From NCBI GenBank assembly GCA_025667525.1, contig CM046879.1, forward strand, positions 387,089,039-387,153,038: a stretch of 64,000 nucleotides of DNA, written 5' to 3'. Both the position numbers and the translations under genes were made by a program. The notes under the pieces are model-generated. The model was not told the DNA's origin and did no database searches. It saw only the letters and a program-made list of their open reading frames with translations. Source of the stretch: Glebionis coronaria (taxonomy: Eukaryota > Streptophyta > Magnoliopsida > Asterales > Asteraceae). Shown in pieces: positions 11,431 through 22,800 of this stretch; within the stretch, counting starts at the first letter, position 1, and each line of letters starts with the position of its first letter.

Positions 11431-13011
11431 TTTCTCACTGAAGTTGAACCTAAGACATGGCAACAAGCTTTTACTCAATCCTGTTGGATAGAATCTACGC
11501 CAGAAGAACTTAACAAATTCATACGTCTTGAAGTTTGGGAACTTGTCCCATGCCCGGATCAAGTGCAGTTACTCACTTTGAAATGGGTTTACAAGGTGAA
11601 ACTCGACGAGTTAGGCGGAATATTGAAGAACAAAGCTAGACTAGTAGCTCGTGGATACAAGCAATTATTGGGCATCGACTTTATGGAATCCTTTGCACCT
11701 GTTGCCCGTTTGGAAGCTATTAGACTATTCCTTGCTTATGTAGCCCACATGAATATGACCGTCTATCAGATGGATGTGAAGACGACATTTCTTAATGGTG
11801 AACTCAAGGAAGAGGTCTATGTTCAACAACCGGATGGTTTTGTGAATCCTAAATATCCTAATCATGTGTACAAGCTTAAGAAGGCTCTCTATGGGTTAAA
11901 GCAAGCTCCTCGCGCATGGTATGATCTATTGTCACAATTCCTCATTTCGCAAGGCTTCGCTAAAGGCAAGGTGGATCCCACGCTGATCATTCAGAAACAA
12001 GGTAAAGATATGATTATGGTACAAATATATGTTGATGATATTATATTTGCAGCCTCGACCCAAACCTTATCCGATGAGTTTGGGACACTCATGTCTTCCA
12101 AGTTTAAGATGTCAATGATGGGCAAGGTATCATTCTTCTTAGGTCTTCAAATATCTCAGAGTCCTAGAGGCATCTTTATCAATCAATCCAAGTATGCCCT
12201 TGAATCGCTTAAGAAATATAAGATGGAATCTTGTGATCCTGTGGATACTCCAATGGTGGAACGAACTAAGCTTGATGCAGATCCACATGGAGTTGCCGTT
12301 GATCCGACATTGTATCGTGGAATGATCGGTACTCTTCTGTATATCACAGCTAGTCGACCTGATCTTCAGTTTGCTATATGTATGTGTGCTCGGTATCAAA
12401 CTCGACCTACTGAGTTACACTTGGCCACTGTGAAACGGATCTTTCGATATCTTAAAGGAACCATTAATCGGGGACTTTGGTATTCGAAGGACTCTTCGAT
12501 TGCACTTATGACATATGCAGATGCGGATCACGCGGGTTGTTAAGATACAAGGCGTAGCACGAGTGGAACTTTGCAACTACTAGGAGATCGACTAATCAGT
12601 TGGGCATCGAAAAGGCAGAAAAGCGCTGCAGTTTCAAGTACGGAAGCAGAATACATAGCTATGTCCGGTTGCTGTGCTCAAATTCTTTGGATGAGATCGC
12701 AATTAACCGACTATGGTCTAGGTTTCAACAAAATTCCGATGTACTGTGACAACAAGAGTGCAATTGCCTTATGCTGCAACAATGTTCAATTCTCCCGGTC
12801 AAATCATATTGACATTCGCTACCACTTCATCAAGGAGCAAGTGGAAAATGGAGTAATAGAGCTTTACTTTGTCCGATCTGAGTATCAATTGGCGGATATT
12901 TTCACGAAGGCTTTAGATCGCGCTCGAATTGAATTTTTGGCCGACAAGCTAGGGATGAGAACCTTCTCGCCTGAGACTCTTAAGGAATTGGCAGATGAAG
13001 CGAAAGAATAG
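11431..13011 (+). pseudogene. Ty1/copia reverse transcriptase and RNase H
   Basis: RT motifs appear in order: [68 protein letters not shown] and the active site IYVDDIIFA at about 12026-12052. RNase H follows with [20 protein letters not shown] and YCDNKSAI, then [13 protein letters not shown] and the ADIFTKAL tail. The 659-codon frame 10564-12543 is intact until a TAA at 12541-12543 inside RNase H. The same frame then continues from 12544 to the natural end at 13011. This single stop is the only lesion seen in RT-RH, so pol has decayed less than gag. Copia lineage not assigned. Confidence 0.92.
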
Positions 13012-15829
13012 TGGTGGTAAAACTATTCTCCTTATCCTTGGTGATCATTTGTATATATTGTTTATATTTTTATCCACAAAAGCAAAATACAAAAATATAA
13101 AACCATATAAAAACCATAAAAATTGAAAAATCTAGAAAAATCCAAAAATATTTTTTAATTTATTTTTCAAAGGCATGTCTTTTGGTACAATAATATTTAC
13201 GGCCTTAGAAATGTTGATTAATATTGACACGGCGCCATAAATAGAGTTCGTACAAAAGTTGTATATATTTCATAAAACATGCCTAAATGGCTTGTAGTTA
13301 TTTCTGACTGCAACCCGGTTGTCATATTAAAGTCAAGTATTTCTTATGAAAGCTTTGGCTCACAACGGGAATTAATTTTCTCTGGCAAGGTTTACTTTAA
13401 AACCTTGTAAGGGATCAAGTTTACTTTATAACTTGGTCTAACACAAATCAATGTACGCCACAGTGCATTTATTTGTTTAAACAAGAGAAGTCTTGTTTTT
13501 ATGAAGCTATCATCTCTACAACCATGTTATTTACAATTGGTATCTACATACTCGACGATGCGACTACTCAAACGACGACTACAGCTCTTTCAATAGAACA
13601 TGGGTCAACAATTGAGGGGGAGCAATGGTCAAGCATTCAGAATCTTCGATGCCAAACGTGCCAAGCTCACTACCTTGTGTCAAGACAACAATACCAATCG
13701 TACATGTGGTGTCAAGAGACGACTTCAGACGTGACGAGGCGACCAACATATGCTGACAAGAACCATTTGATCTTATCATATGATGTTCTCATCTATCAGG
13801 TCCAACCTTGTTAATTCTTTTCTCATATGGTGAATATGTGATCATGTTACAAATCGGTATCATATCTCATTCGTTTGATATCATGAAGATAAAATAGACT
13901 TGCATTTTTCTTCCCAAAACCTTTTTTAAACTTCATTAAATCAGTTGATATTATAAACATCGATTGGGTTAATATTTTTAATATGGGGGAGAAAATGTGA
14001 TTTAATATGGGATATTATCACAAATGGTTTGACTTAATGTGCTGGCTCATCCCGACATATGCGAAATGTTTTCGAATATCGTGGCATATGTTAAGGGGGA
14101 GCTAAACGGATTTGCATGTCAAAATGGATTTTCATGGTGACATATAGTTACCCAAAACCCATTTATTTCACGATGATGATTCTTCTTGAACCGGAGGAAT
14201 CTTCCCAAGGACATTCCATAGCTAGAAATAGTAGTCCTTAGGAAAGATGGAGAAAGATTATGAACGTAGCTGAATGCCGACCAAGTACTTAAGTTAGCAC
14301 TGGAACAATCACAACAAGGTGCTAGTTATGACGTATTGGTAAGCATTGAAGGGGTTGAAGAATGAAAAAGATTTGTAAAGATAAAGGGTGTAAAGATAGA
14401 AGCCCTCCTTACAACTTTAGGCAGAAACTGGGTCAATACATATGCTAATGAGATCATTTTTTTATTATTCTCGATATTGAAGACAGACATCATGGAACCA
14501 GTGATGCAATGCACAACCCATCCCAGCTAACTCAGATATCTCTCAAAAGATATTTGTTTTAATCACACGGAGATCACCACGTTATCTATCGATTTATTCA
14601 CTCCGAGTAAATTGGTATTGAAAAGGTGGCACTCCTCTCCAGCCTCCGTTCACTAAAATCCAAAGTGCACGATTGAGTCTAGAGCCATTTGAGATCATCA
14701 AATATCTCATTAGGACACACTTTCATAATTCCTTACTTCTTCACACATTGTGAAAAGTGAGAAAGATCTTAAAGAGTCCTACGCAAAACCTTCATGATCT
14801 TGCCTGAACATCCAAGTAATACGAAAGTATTTTCAATGAAGATGGAAATCCTTCTTGAGTGAATATCAAAAAGCTCATGGTAGGTGACTTGTGCGATTCT
14901 TTATGAATCAAACTTGTGACAACTGGAAAGCAACAGTGGTTTAATTCTTAAATGAATTTAAACTCGTTCCAGGCCTCTACGCAATATCTCAATGATCTTG
15001 CCAGAATACACAGAGTGACACCCTAGTGTTCACAGTGATGAGTGGAAATCCTTCTAGTGTTAACCTTAAACAACACTTGGTAGGTAACTTGCAAGATTCA
15101 ATATAAATCAAGCTCGTGACAACTGGAAAGCAACGATGGTGCGATTCTTTAATGAATCAAACTTGTTCTAGGAATCAGAATTGACGGCTTCAATCATGCG
15201 GATAATTTAATCCAAATGATTCACTCTTTACGTTCGCAGTCAGCTTTGGACGGTCAAGTAAAGAGAACGGTTTTACCCGCGAAATCTTGTCAAGGAGATT
15301 TTTTATTAAATCTATCTGCCACAAGTACGATATTTTATATCGTCCAACGGTCTTCACCGACCGGAGGTAAAATGCTACCGATTTAGAATTAAATGTTCAA
15401 ATCCATTTTGTTCGTGTCTACTTACGTTGCGGCATTTGAAGACGGTGGCGTTGCGGAATCCGAGAAGAAGTCGTTCCCGCATGCTTATACTTTATACACT
15501 TAATACCTCATCTAATTCAAGAAAGCCTAAAAGTTAAGTCTTCCGCTGTATTGAACTCTGAAGCTTTCAAGAATTACAAAAGGTATAAGTATGTGGGACA
15601 TGGTGTCACGAAGAGGCGAAGATCACAAGTGATGGATGCAAGAAATCAAGGCAAGAGATTAATGCTCAAGATTGATATCAAAGATCACATCACCATGTTC
15701 ACCAGAAAAGAAAAAGAAAAAAGAAAGACGAAGACTACGAGCTCAAGACAAGCATAGTATGCTAGGTTTATCTTATTATTGTAACTTGGGTAATGCCCTT
15801 GTTTGGAGTGACCTCCCTTAGGGGGAGAT
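13012..15829 (+). other. Long 3' non-coding region of the plus copia with repeated polypurine-like tracts
   Basis: About 2.8 kb separates the pol stop from the 3' LTR. I see no convincing ORF, and in particular no envelope-like gene with a signal peptide or membrane segments. The motif AGGGGGAG or a close variant occurs at 13611-13623, 13981-13992, 14090-14102 and, as the terminal polypurine tract, at 15817-15829. An imperfect tandem duplication of about 200 bp is listed separately. Confidence 0.7.
14778..15175. repeat. imperfect tandem duplication, units of about 195-205 bp
   Basis: Both halves (about 14778-14970 and 14971-15175) carry, in the same order, ctacgcaa, tgatcttgcc, gtggaaatccttct or a variant, tggtaggt, cttg, and gtgacaactggaaagcaac followed by gattctttaatgaat or a variant. 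Divergence is substantial, so the duplication is old. Confidence 0.7.
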
Positions 15830-16154
15830 TGTTGGAAATACGTTTATGTATTAAGAAGGATCGGTCACTCCAACGATAGTCCATGTAATAGCTCGTAGTT
15901 TAGTTAATTATCTTTATTTAACAAACAAGAACAAGCCTAGCCTACAACATGTGTAGGCCGGCTTAAATGTAAGCCCAAGCCCATGACAAGGGCTTGGGTA
16001 TATAAACCCTCTCCTTAGATGGAGAGGGTAGTGTGGTTATTCATATTTCACATACTTCTCTTTGGTTTCTCTCTCTAGAATTATGTGTAATCCACCATCT
16101 TTCTATCTCTTTCTCTCTCTAAAAACATATTCATGATTTACATTTCTACAAACA
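15830..16154 (+). repeat. 3' LTR of the plus copia
   Basis: It starts TGTTGGAAATACG directly after the polypurine tract TTAGGGGGAGAT and ends near acaaaca, before E1 sequence resumes at 16158. A TATA box (TATATAAA) lies at 15999-16006 and is followed by a CT-rich leader. The exact 3' end is uncertain by a few bases because no target duplication is visible. The matching 5' LTR is missing. Confidence 0.8.
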
Positions 16155-16157
16155 AAA

Positions 16158-18520
16158 TCATCAACATAGACCTCAAGGTTGCGGCCTATCTGTGAGTCGA
16201 AGGCTTTGTCAACGAGCTGTTGATATGTTGACCCGACGTTCTTTAGTCCGAATGGCATTTTTGTATAACAGTATACGCCTTGACTAGTATGGAACGCCGT
16301 TTTCTCTGCGTCCTCCTCCGCCATCTGGATCTGGTGGTATCCTTTATATGCATCTAAGAAGCACTTAAAGGGATATCCACATAGGGATTCTACCTTCCAG
16401 TCAATCTCCGGTAACGGGTAGCAGTCCTATGGACAGGCTTTGTTCAGATCCGTGAAATCCATGCACATGCGCCAGCTTTCGTCATGTTTTTTGACCATGA
16501 CTGGGTTGGATAACCACTCGTGGTAGTATACCTCGTGCATGATACCTGCGTCTACCAATTTCTGTACTTCATCCAATATTACTTGGCTGCGTTCGGGTTC
16601 CTGACCATGCTTCTTTTGCTTAACGGGAGGATATCCCTGGCGGATCTGGAGCTTATGTTCTGCTATCACACGCGGTACGCCCGTCATATGCTTGAGCTCC
16701 CATGCGAATACATCTAAGTTTGCTTTCAAGAGAGAGCACATGGCCCTCTTGCCGCTATCTGAGAGTGTTCCCCCTATGGATACCTCTTGTTCCGGGTAAT
16801 CAGGATTGAATGCCACCTTCCAATTGAGAGGTGGTGATCCGTCCTTGGGGGGAACAAGAGGAACCGGTGTTGTCACGGCATGACACTCGGATGCTGGTAT
16901 GATTGTGTTATAGATGGTAACAATTCCTCCTTCCACAGGGAATTTGATCATCCCGTGTGCCGTGGAGGGTACCGCTCGTATGGCCAGGATACCTGGTCTG
17001 CCTATGATCTCATTGTAAGGAGAGTGTGAGCGTATCACCATAAAGTTCATCCACACCGTGGTGGAGTGCTCTTCATTCCCAATGGTTACAAGTAGACGCA
17101 GCTGTCCTATTGGCCAGATGGTGTCTCCACTAAAACTGATGAGCGGCGCCGTGGCCGGTACTAATTGGCTTCTTATTTCTGGTCGTAACTGTACGAAACA
17201 GTGTTCGTACAGTACTTCTGCTGATGACCCTCCATCCACATACATACGGCGGACATTGTGTGTTCCAATGCTTATCTCAATAGTGAGAGGTGCATCAATC
17301 ACATCGCTTGCCGTGATAGGAGGGAATGAGATTTCTCTGCCGCGTGACAATTTTTTACTAATTCTCTGCCTCTTGCGGCGTTGTCTGGATTGGATCATGT
17401 ATATAGTTGAAGGTTTGTCCTTTTGGGGATCCTTCTTGTGATACTTCGTATTGTATTTTTCATCCTTCCAATCCTTGACCAAATGCTTGAGTTTGCCTGA
17501 CTTGATCAGTGACTCAATGTGCTTCTTGAGCTGGATACATTCCTCCGTGCCATGGCCCTTGTCGTTATGGAATTCGCAAAAACGATTTCCTTGACGACGG
17601 TCCAGCGGGGTCGTCATTGGAGGAGGTCTTGGGAAATTGGCCCCTTCCGTCAGCAAGATCTCCCGGTAGGACATCTTTATAGGGGTAAATTTGTCCTCCG
17701 GCCGTCCTCCTTTGTTTTGGCTCTTGTAATCTGAGCCCCTCCCACTGTTCTGGTTGTTTTGACCGCCCGACTGTCTCCTGGACTGGTCGTTCGATCGGTA
17801 GCTGTTTCCTTTTGAAGGATAGGCCGTGGCTACCGCGGTTTCTCCCTCTATGAAGTTTCTGACCCTTTCCATAAGGTCGTCATACCTCTCCGGACGTTTT
17901 TCATTAAGACGTCTGATTAATTCCCTGTCTGTTATGGCGTGCATATAGTCGGAAATTTTCAGGAGTTCCGACATCATCTTTGTGCGTGTGCACTCATCAT
18001 TGAAGCGTTCTGTAAAGGCTTCGGTAGACTCCCCCGGCTGTTGCTTGACGGTTGCCAATGACACCGGGTCCCTATTATACTTCTTCCGCTGAGTATAATT
18101 ATTCTTGAACGCAGTACGTAATTCAGTGAAGCTATCAATGCTTCGCGGAGGAAGTCCCTCAAACCAATCACGAGCATTGCCGATCAGGGTTGAATTGAAC
18201 ATTTGGCACCATATAGGCATGGGCCATCGTTCAATTTTCGCCTGTGTATCAAATATCTTTAGGTTATCATCCGGATCACCAGTCCCATCATAACTCTGGA
18301 CACACGCCGGCATGCGACGCTTTGTATCATCAGAGTAATTCCGTATGCGGAGAGTAAAAGGATCTTCCTTGGGATCTGCCCATGGACGGGTGAGACTAGG
18401 GTCACACCACGAGCGGGAAAGGTATTTTGCCTCCGTATCTTGATAATAGGGGCCGGCATAGTACTCCTCATTGTCTGGTGGCGGTGGAGGAGTACGCCTA
18501 GGTCGCGACGCTTGGGCGGA
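16158..18520 (-). pseudogene. E1 gag (main part), protease and N-terminal half of reverse transcriptase
   Basis: The open stretch 18313-16427 (628 codons) contains the retrotransposon gag domain at residues 1-165 (FEGLPPRSIDSF, QQPGESTEAFTERF), a C-H-C knuckle-like CEFHNDKGHGTEEC at 246-259, and an aspartic protease-like motif VDGGSSAEVL with Asp at residue 360. RT begins at about 553 (QKLVDAGIMHEV; WRMCMDFTDLNKACP). A TAG at 16427-16429 interrupts RT after NKACP. The same frame then continues (KTAFHTSQGVYCYTKMPFGL) to LEVYVDD, where E2 is inserted. The frame also runs upstream of 18313 to a frameshift near 18520; the Met at 18313 is not a real start. Confidence 0.88.
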
Positions 18521-19255
18521 TGGTCATCCGAGTCCTCTCCTGATGGACCGGGAGAAGGAGGTGGTGCCCCATCCTTTGGGTGAGGGTCGCTCTTGTGGGA
18601 AGAGCCAGGAGCCTTCTTCCCGGTATTCATCCTATCCCACACGCATGTGCGGCGATTAGTTCTGGTTAATTCCAGATCTGGTCGTTCGGGTGAACCGTCG
18701 GACTTCTCCCTCTTCTTTGGACTGTACTATTTCCTGCATGAGACGATCCCCTATGCGTTCAAACACATTCCTGGGTTGGGGAGTTTCCTCAAAGAGGCTC
18801 CGCTCCTGAGGTCGTGTCCTTCTCTTCCTCTGAGTTTGAGAAGAGGTACATGGTCTGGTGTTGCCAAAGTTGAGCCTAGATTGGAGGTCCCTCCCTAGAT
18901 TCAACCTTGATGCAATCCCTAGGACGATCCTCTCAAAGTTCTGTGTGAGAACTCGAGTGAGATTTTCCTCGCTGAGTGGTTCGACCTCTACTTCTTCCTC
19001 GGTCGATGGTCTGCGCGGCTCCTTGTTAGGCGGATTGGGCGCACTCCCTAGATCAGGATTGTCCAAGGTGGAAGTAGGTGGTGGGGTCATGGAGAACGTG
19101 CTCGTCACACCCATGGACTGAAGACCACTCCGGTTGTTTGGTCCGCCAGCTTGATGGCTAGGGGATCGATTGGGAATGAGTATCCCTTCCCCTTGGGACT
19201 TCCGATTTCTAGGATTTGCGTTCCTTGGGTTTCCCTGCGGATGCCCCTCCGTCAT
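18521..19255 (-). pseudogene. E1 gag N-terminal region, frameshifted
   Basis: The likely start is the ATG at 19255 (MTEGHPQGNPRN), about 50 bases inside the primer site. The frame runs to a stop at 18656-18658 through a polar, charged region (RRPSTEEEVEVEPL; LFEETPQPRNVFERIGDRLM). A Pro/Ser/Asp-rich segment then continues in another frame (about 18640-18520) before the main gag frame resumes. At least two frameshifts separate this start from the gag domain, so no intact gag could be made. Confidence 0.75.
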
Positions 19256-19303
19256 TGAGAATTCAAGATGAGATTTTGCTCTAGCTTAGTGTAAGGGTCC
19301 CAC

Positions 19304-19315
19304 GGATGGCGCCAA
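19304..19315 (-). promoter_or_regulatory. E1 primer binding site
   Basis: Minus strand TTGGCGCCATCC lies two bases inside the 5' LTR end (ATAAACA). Its TGGCGCC core matches the CCA-ended 3' terminus of a plant tRNA; I do not assign the tRNA firmly. Confidence 0.75.
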
Positions 19316-19317
19316 CT

Positions 19318-19903
19318 TGTTTATACAAAAGTTGGGTGATCCTTGCTAGACCCGAATTAGGCTTAATTCGGGTTGACTGGACTCCGGATCATACACCAAG
19401 TGAATTATCTGGTTGGGATCCTGCACACTAAACAACACGCGTTAGGCTTACCGTGGGAATGTTTCCCATGATTAGACTCCGGCGTGAGAGTAAGTAATCG
19501 GTTAGGGTTATAGGAATCGGATGAGAGTTGAAAGTGTGTAGAATGTAATACCTTTGTGGAACCCTTGGGGGTTCGTTATATAGGCAGTGAAACCCTAATG
19601 GGCTGTCACTGATACTTCGGCCACAAGGAAAGGATAATCACCTGATTTATATTGATTGTTATCTTCTATTTATGGTGAGTGAATATCCTCCCCTTTGGGA
19701 TAAATCCTAACCATAGTAGGAATATGATTCTGTCTAACCTTACACCGGTCATGCCGGGCCGTGGGCCGCACACGTGTGTGCGATTACTGTTCATCCAAGC
19801 CCATAAGCTTAAATAACATTATTCCCACCCATTCGTGATGGGCAGGATACGGGTAGTATCCGTGGGCCGGGTTCATGACCCGGCTGGGGACTACACGTCA
19901 TCA
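19318..19903 (-). repeat. E1 5' LTR
   Basis: On the minus strand it starts TGATGACGTGTAGTCC at 19903 and ends TTTTGTATAAACA at 19318 (586 bp, TG...CA). The interior has GC-rich inverted pieces around 19850-19890 (ccgggttcatgacccgg). Its partner lies outside the window, so no age can be estimated. Confidence 0.8.
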
Positions 19904-21289
19904 CTAAAGTAAAATGGCGGAAAAATAAGCTTTAAAAAATTAAACTAAAAATTACTAAGACAAAATACAAAACAAACCTATCGGAATATACCATCGGAAT
20001 ACGATCGGAATCCGATCGGAATACACCAAAAGTAATCCTATCGGAAAGCAACAGTCGGAATAACAAACCTTGGGACGATCGGAATGTGGTCGGAATCCCC
20101 AATTGGAATATAAAATTAACCGCCGTCGGAATGTTGATCGGAATCCTGGTCGGAATGCTGTCACCATAATACCTAATCGGAATACCAAACACACACCCCT
20201 GATCGGAATGTCAAATCGGAATCCACAAAGGAATCACAAACCCTTTTCCGATCCAGCAGTCGGAATGCTGGTCGGAATGTAAAGCCCTTTTTCGACGTGG
20301 TGATCGGAATAACAGTAGGAAAATCGTAAATAAGCAAAACAAATAAGCTATTAACCAATAAGCACTTGACTAAAAACTTAACTAAAACACGTATAAGAAA
20401 AAGCTAATAAGCTAGAATTTAAAGACTTTTGAAAACACTTCAATGAAAAAGATATACGAAAACAACTTTTATATAAAAATAACTTTTATAAAAACTTAAG
20501 TAAATTTAAGATAAACACAAATAAGCTATAGAATCAATAATCCAAAACAATCAACAACTTAAAAACATAACACTTAATCAAATAAACATAACAATAAGCA
20601 CATAAACATAAATATCAAGCAAAACAAGAAAGGTAGAATGAGAGATTAAAAATAAGAACTTGATTAAAAATAAGATTCAATAACAAAATTAAAAGACTTA
20701 CTTGAAATTAAAGGCAAGAAATTAAAGGTGCAATTAAGTAAATGATAATAAGAAAGTGCAAGTAATTAAAGGTGCAAGTATGAAAATGGTGGAAGACTAG
20801 TTTGTCAAAATAACCAACACCTCCTAATGTGATATTAAGAGGATATTTATAGTGATTAGGGAGGTAAGCATGTGTTGGAAGCTTCCTTCTTTCTTTCTTT
20901 CTCGTCTTTTCGTCTTCTAAATTCTTCGACTTTATCGACTTTGTCTCGGGATTAATTAAAATCCTCTTGTAATTTCTTCATAAATTAGACTTGAGTTCTT
21001 CGGCTTTATTAAACGTACGTCTTTAGAATTTTTCTTCGATAAATCTTCAGAATAGGTCTTGGACTTCCGTTCTTTTTGCACTCTTGATCTTTTGACTTCG
21101 TCTTTTGTCTTTTTCTTCGATAAAAGCCTGTGAAAGCCCATGTTTTCTTCCATTTTCATATTTTGATCCTAAATCAGAACAAAAACACAAACCACACATA
21201 ATTCCGACATTTACGACATAAAATACACGTTTTGGCTTGGTTATTATTATAATTAAGTGGTAAAAGGATAAGTGTTTTCACACTTATTA
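19904..21289 (-). mobile_element. E4: solo LTR-like copy of the E7 family
   Basis: On the minus strand it begins TAATAAGTGTGAAAACAC at 21289, exactly like the E7 LTR, and passes through the shared U3 and the TATA box (20844-20851) into a region of clustered CGGAAT motifs (about 19975-20320). No internal region is attached. The right flank is taagg; the left has taaag at 19905-19909, a possible imperfect target duplication. The left end abuts the E1 LTR, so it may instead have been truncated by E1. A 67-codon U3 frame lies at 21159-20956. Confidence 0.72.
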
Positions 21290-22551
21290 TAAGGTAAACG
21301 AGCTTGTACATTTGGCATGTACCGGCATATTTCTATCAAGGATATAGTTTAATAAAGTGAACATGAAAAAGGGTATATAAGTACACTGGTATTGTTATTT
21401 TTTTTTGAGATTGTCATGGTTTTGTAATCTTGAGTTTTGTATTATTTAAGTATAATTTATACTTGAGTCGATTATTAACGAGCGCGCCTTATTTGGTAGG
21501 TTGTCGTTTTCTTGTTTAACGGGCATCACTTATCGTCGGCGATCGTCTCATTACCACTCATGTACTAAGGTGAGTCTATAGCCTCGCTTTTAAATTCTTA
21601 AATTGTTTTAGAAACCTGCGAGGGGGATAACATGCTTGTTTTATTAAAAATAAAGAGTACAACTATAAGTTGCGGTAAACCAGTTGAATGGTGCAACTAG
21701 AAGTTGTGGAAACTCTATTTATTTAAAAAGTATTTATTGAAAATGAGGCGTACAACAAGAGTTGCTATAAACCCATGAATGGGTGCATCCAGAAGTTGTG
21801 TTAAACCCTATTTGTTTTAAAATAGAACACAAGGGACTCGATTGTATGCTTAGATGAAAGTTATTACATAAGCTAGTTTTAGCCTTAAAATACCCATGAA
21901 TCATGAATTTTTAATCGAAGGAACGCTAATACTATGGATAGATCTATCGGGTGACGCCCAGTCCGGTTGCCAGTAGCTATCGCGTGGTGTTGTGATACAC
22001 TAGCAATGAAACATCGGATGTATAGCGTAAGAGAAATATACGCACTTGGCTAGGTGTATTGGGCTGAAATAATATATGTTAACGTTCAATGTCACGAGGC
22101 TTATGTAATGACACCGATAATTATGTACGTACAACATAATTATCTTCGATGAATTATTAACCATGGAAGGTTATTTAAAATACTTGTGTTCTCTTTATTT
22201 AATTTAAACTTTATAGATTCACTCAGCAATGTTTGTTGACTTTTTAGCATGTTTTATCACAGGTCCATAAAGAAGGCACTCGAGAAAGGCGGTTTCGTGA
22301 AGCTTGCATACTTGAAATGTTTTGGCCCGCTTTTATAAATTATATCCATTTAAAGAATTTTTATCATATACTGTGTTTTGTAAACTTCATGTTATCTGGG
22401 ACAGTGTGTAAAGTTTCATTATTGAATGAATGAATGGATGTTTTAGTCAAAACGAATCGTTTTGAGCCGTTTCCTATGATTATGAGCTTGAATCATGTTA
22501 GTAACACCCAATGACCGTTCCGCTACTATCACCGAAGTTGGGGGTGTTACA
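21290..22551 (+). mobile_element. E5: truncated chromovirus LTR (3' portion)
   Basis: It ends GGGGGTGTTACA at 22551, the terminus seen in the E6 and E9 LTRs. It shares landmarks in the same order with the E6 LTR: gagtctatagcctcgc, cgagggggataacatg, and actcagcaatg...catgttttatcacagg. The 5' part is missing. Instead of a primer site, gag coding sequence starts directly at 22552, so leader and gag start have been deleted. Confidence 0.75.
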
Positions 22552-22800
22552 CAACCTGACACTCAGCATAATACAAACAAGGGGCACGGTTAATCTAATG
22601 ACAGCTATGGATCTGATAGGAAGAACGATAATGCCAATTATCGTAACAACAACAGCCAGTCATACAACAACAGGTCCCTAAATTCTTATACTTTTCTATG
22701 TTAACATGTCAGTATCATAAACAGGAACTCTGTGAGTGGACGTGACCAAAATGCTTAGGGTCAGCAGTCCAACAACTCGTCTTCATCTGGTAAACTATCA
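22552..22800 (+). pseudogene. E5 gag fragment with an intron-flanked exon
   Basis: Coding runs from 22552 (QPDTQHN, one stop, then NDNANYRNNNSQSYNN) to 22673 and stops at AG/GT. A 51-bp GT-AG interval (22674-22724) separates it from a 65-nt coding block, 22725-22789 (SVSGRDQN, a stop, then QQSNNSSSS), which itself ends at a second GT (22790). The block aligns with E9 57294-57358 (NHGNGRDQNQRGSQPNRP), with the same length and the same codon phase at both edges. The downstream acceptor is not identifiable. It is a dead fragment but an informative homologue. Confidence 0.65.

Larger units (their letters stand above)
2634..16157. mobile_element. E2: composite Ty1/copia insertion with LTR ends in opposite orientation
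   Basis: The left end is a minus-oriented copia LTR (2634-2911) with its polypurine tract; the right end is a plus-oriented copia LTR (15830-16154) with its own. Each outer edge is therefore the 3' terminus of an LTR, and the two LTRs differ in sequence beyond the shared TGTTGGAAAT start. The interior is the 3' part of a minus copia (2912 to about 4640) followed by a 5'-truncated plus copia (4830-15829). The flanking E1 sequence resumes without a recognisable target duplication: left flank ends ctatg, right flank resumes tcatcaac. This is a rearranged composite, not a simple insertion. Confidence 0.8.
1..19903 (-). mobile_element. E1: Tat-type Ty3/gypsy LTR retrotransposon, interrupted and 3' truncated by the window edge
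   Basis: Read on the minus strand, the order is 5' LTR (19318-19903), primer site, gag, protease, first half of RT, then the E2 insertion, then the rest of RT, RNase H and integrase running to position 81. This PR-RT-RH-IN order is that of Ty3/gypsy. The primer site adjoining the LTR starts TTGGCGCC, a form common in Tat-clade elements, and the gag and pol sequences look Tat-like. The 3' LTR would lie left of position 1. Coding is broken by several in-frame stops and at least two frameshifts, so the copy is dead. Clade assignment is from recalled family resemblance, not a search. Confidence 0.88.

Noticed and set aside
13473..13814. 113-codon frame downstream of copia pol as an envelope-like gene
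   Set aside because: No signal peptide, membrane segments or recognisable domain; it overlaps a polypurine-like tract, and base composition matches the surrounding non-coding DNA.
15551..15757. 68-codon basic frame before the copia 3' LTR
   Set aside because: Lys/Arg-rich because of AAG/AGA-rich DNA; no domain and no conservation to test against.
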